NCBI RefSeq assembly: GCF_900101465.1
Contig: NZ_FMZM01000001.1
Span: 310,001-374,000, forward strand
Direction of reading: 5' to 3'
DNA length: 64,000 bases
Source of the DNA: Nocardioides lianchengensis
GTDB taxonomy: Bacteria; Actinomycetota; Actinomycetes; Propionibacteriales; Nocardioidaceae
The translations under genes were made by a program, and so were the position numbers. Every line of letters starts with the position of its first letter. The first letter of the stretch is position 1. The notes beneath the pieces were generated by a model. The model was not told the origin of the DNA. It made no database searches and worked only from the letters and a program-made list of their open reading frames with translations. Shown here piece after piece: positions 63,389 through 64,000 of the stretch.

Positions 63389-64000
63389 GTGCCGCATTCC
63401 TTGCAAGAGACTCCCGACCTCGCAGACCTCCTCCTCGATGAGTTGGAGGTCCCTGCCGAGACGGCCGAGGGCCTGGACCTGGTCGCGGAGGTGGAGCGCC
63501 TGCTCGGTCTGCCTCGCGGCAAGGCGGAATTCCTGGTGACCGAGTCCGAGCGGCTGTACGTCGAGCGCATGCGCGAGCGCTTCTCGGACATTAGGGTCGC
63601 CGAGAGGCTCAAGCGGACGAACCCGTTCCTCCTTCGCATCCGGGGCGCAAGGACCGTCGAGGACTGGGCGACGCTCCAGGTTCAGAGCGCCCTGTACTCC
63701 TCCGAGGAGGAGGCGACCGGGCACCTGCTGGAGGCGATCGCCAAGATCTGCTTCCCGGGCGGGCGCGAGCCCACGTACACCGACGATTTCGACCTGGAGA
63801 CGCCGGGTGGTGGGCCCGACGATATTGACGGCTACCAGATCAAGATGAGCTGGGACTGCATGCCGATGAGCTCGCGGAAGAACCTCTCCAACACCATTAG
63901 GCAGCTCGAGCGCGTCTACTCCGACCAGGGCAAGACGTTCACCGGCTATTTCGCGCCTTGCTACGGCAAGGCGACGACCACCAGCCCCGCCGGCCAGGCG
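63389..64000 (+). CDS. PmeII-like type II restriction endonuclease, N-terminal part
   Basis: At least 204 codons, open to the right edge. The arrangement matches PmeII-family enzymes: RERFSDIRVAERLKRTNPFL, LLRIRGARTVEDW, the SSEEEATGHLLEAIAKI helix, GGREPTYTDDFDLETPGGG and then GYQIKMSWDCMPMSSRKN, and further on YFAPCYGKATT. The DLE motif and the following QIK would form a PD-(D/E)XK-type site, with Gln in place of the second acidic residue. The GTG start at 63389 lies 6 nt after a -10-like TAGACA, which fits a leaderless message. A partner methyltransferase would be expected just right of the window. The family call is by recognition and not by search. Confidence 0.72.
   Translation, partial: MPHSLQETPDLADLLLDELEVPAETAEGLDLVAEVERLLGLPRGKAEFLVTESERLYVERMRERFSDIRVAERLKRTNPFLLRIRGARTVEDWATLQVQSALYSSEEEATGHLLEAIAKICFPGGREPTYTDDFDLETPGGGPDDIDGYQIKMSWDCMPMSSRKNLSNTIRQLERVYSDQGKTFTGYFAPCYGKATTTSPAGQA

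Overview
The window looks like a chromosomal segment of a high-GC actinobacterium, most likely Nocardioides or another Nocardioidaceae. The inference rests on the very high GC content, the many GTG starts, the near-universal 4-bp stop/start overlaps, leaderless promoters, and gene families typical of that group: methylmalonyl-CoA mutase with MeaB, LpdA-type quinone reductase, IdeR/DtxR iron boxes and AbiEi/DUF559 proteins. No database search was possible, so genus and product names come from motif recognition.

Layout. (1) 1-10.8 kb: the end of mutA, then mutB, a giant secreted GH92 mannosidase-like protein, meaB and an M20 amidohydrolase. The GH92 gene separates mutB from meaB. (2) 10.8-28.3 kb: a nucleoside uptake and catabolism region. 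It has a BMP-type ABC transporter (binding protein, ATPase, two permeases), cytidine deaminase, thymidine phosphorylase, adenosine deaminase, deoxyribose-phosphate aldolase, a full-length plus a half-length aldehyde dehydrogenase, and a phosphohexomutase that could act as phosphopentomutase. Purine nucleoside phosphorylase lies further right at 42.9 kb. Together these would import nucleosides, release bases and feed (deoxy)ribose phosphate to acetaldehyde, acetate and glycolysis. (3) 28.3-32.1 kb: small genes, one frameshifted SRPBCC gene, a MerR regulator with an aldo/keto reductase under twin MerR-type promoters, and a sugar epimerase/dehydrogenase. (4) 32.1-42.9 kb: an iron/heme region. A six-gene, fully overlapping operon (heme ABC transporter HmuTUV plus three exported HtaA-like or Ig-like proteins) sits behind two IdeR-like boxes. 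A TetR regulator and heme oxygenase sit behind a third box and a palindromic operator. (5) 43.7-45.0 kb: a compact cassette with one AbiEi/DUF559 nuclease-fold gene between 83-bp inverted repeats. I consider this the most interesting structure in the window. (6) 45.0-57.3 kb: a cyclotransferase-like protein, two flavoprotein disulfide reductases, a divergent glycosyltransferase/TetR pair, DUF305 and LVIVD exported proteins, a SpoIID-like protein and a K+ channel. (7) 57.6-61.3 kb: a secreted GH78 alpha-L-rhamnosidase. (8) 61.5-64.0 kb: accessory DNA, with a truncated gene, an IS3-family element whose orfB is frameshifted, and the start of a PmeII-like type II restriction endonuclease that runs off the right edge.

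Many gene ends carry long perfect or near-perfect palindromes, listed as terminators or repeats. I saw no tRNA, rRNA or CRISPR array.
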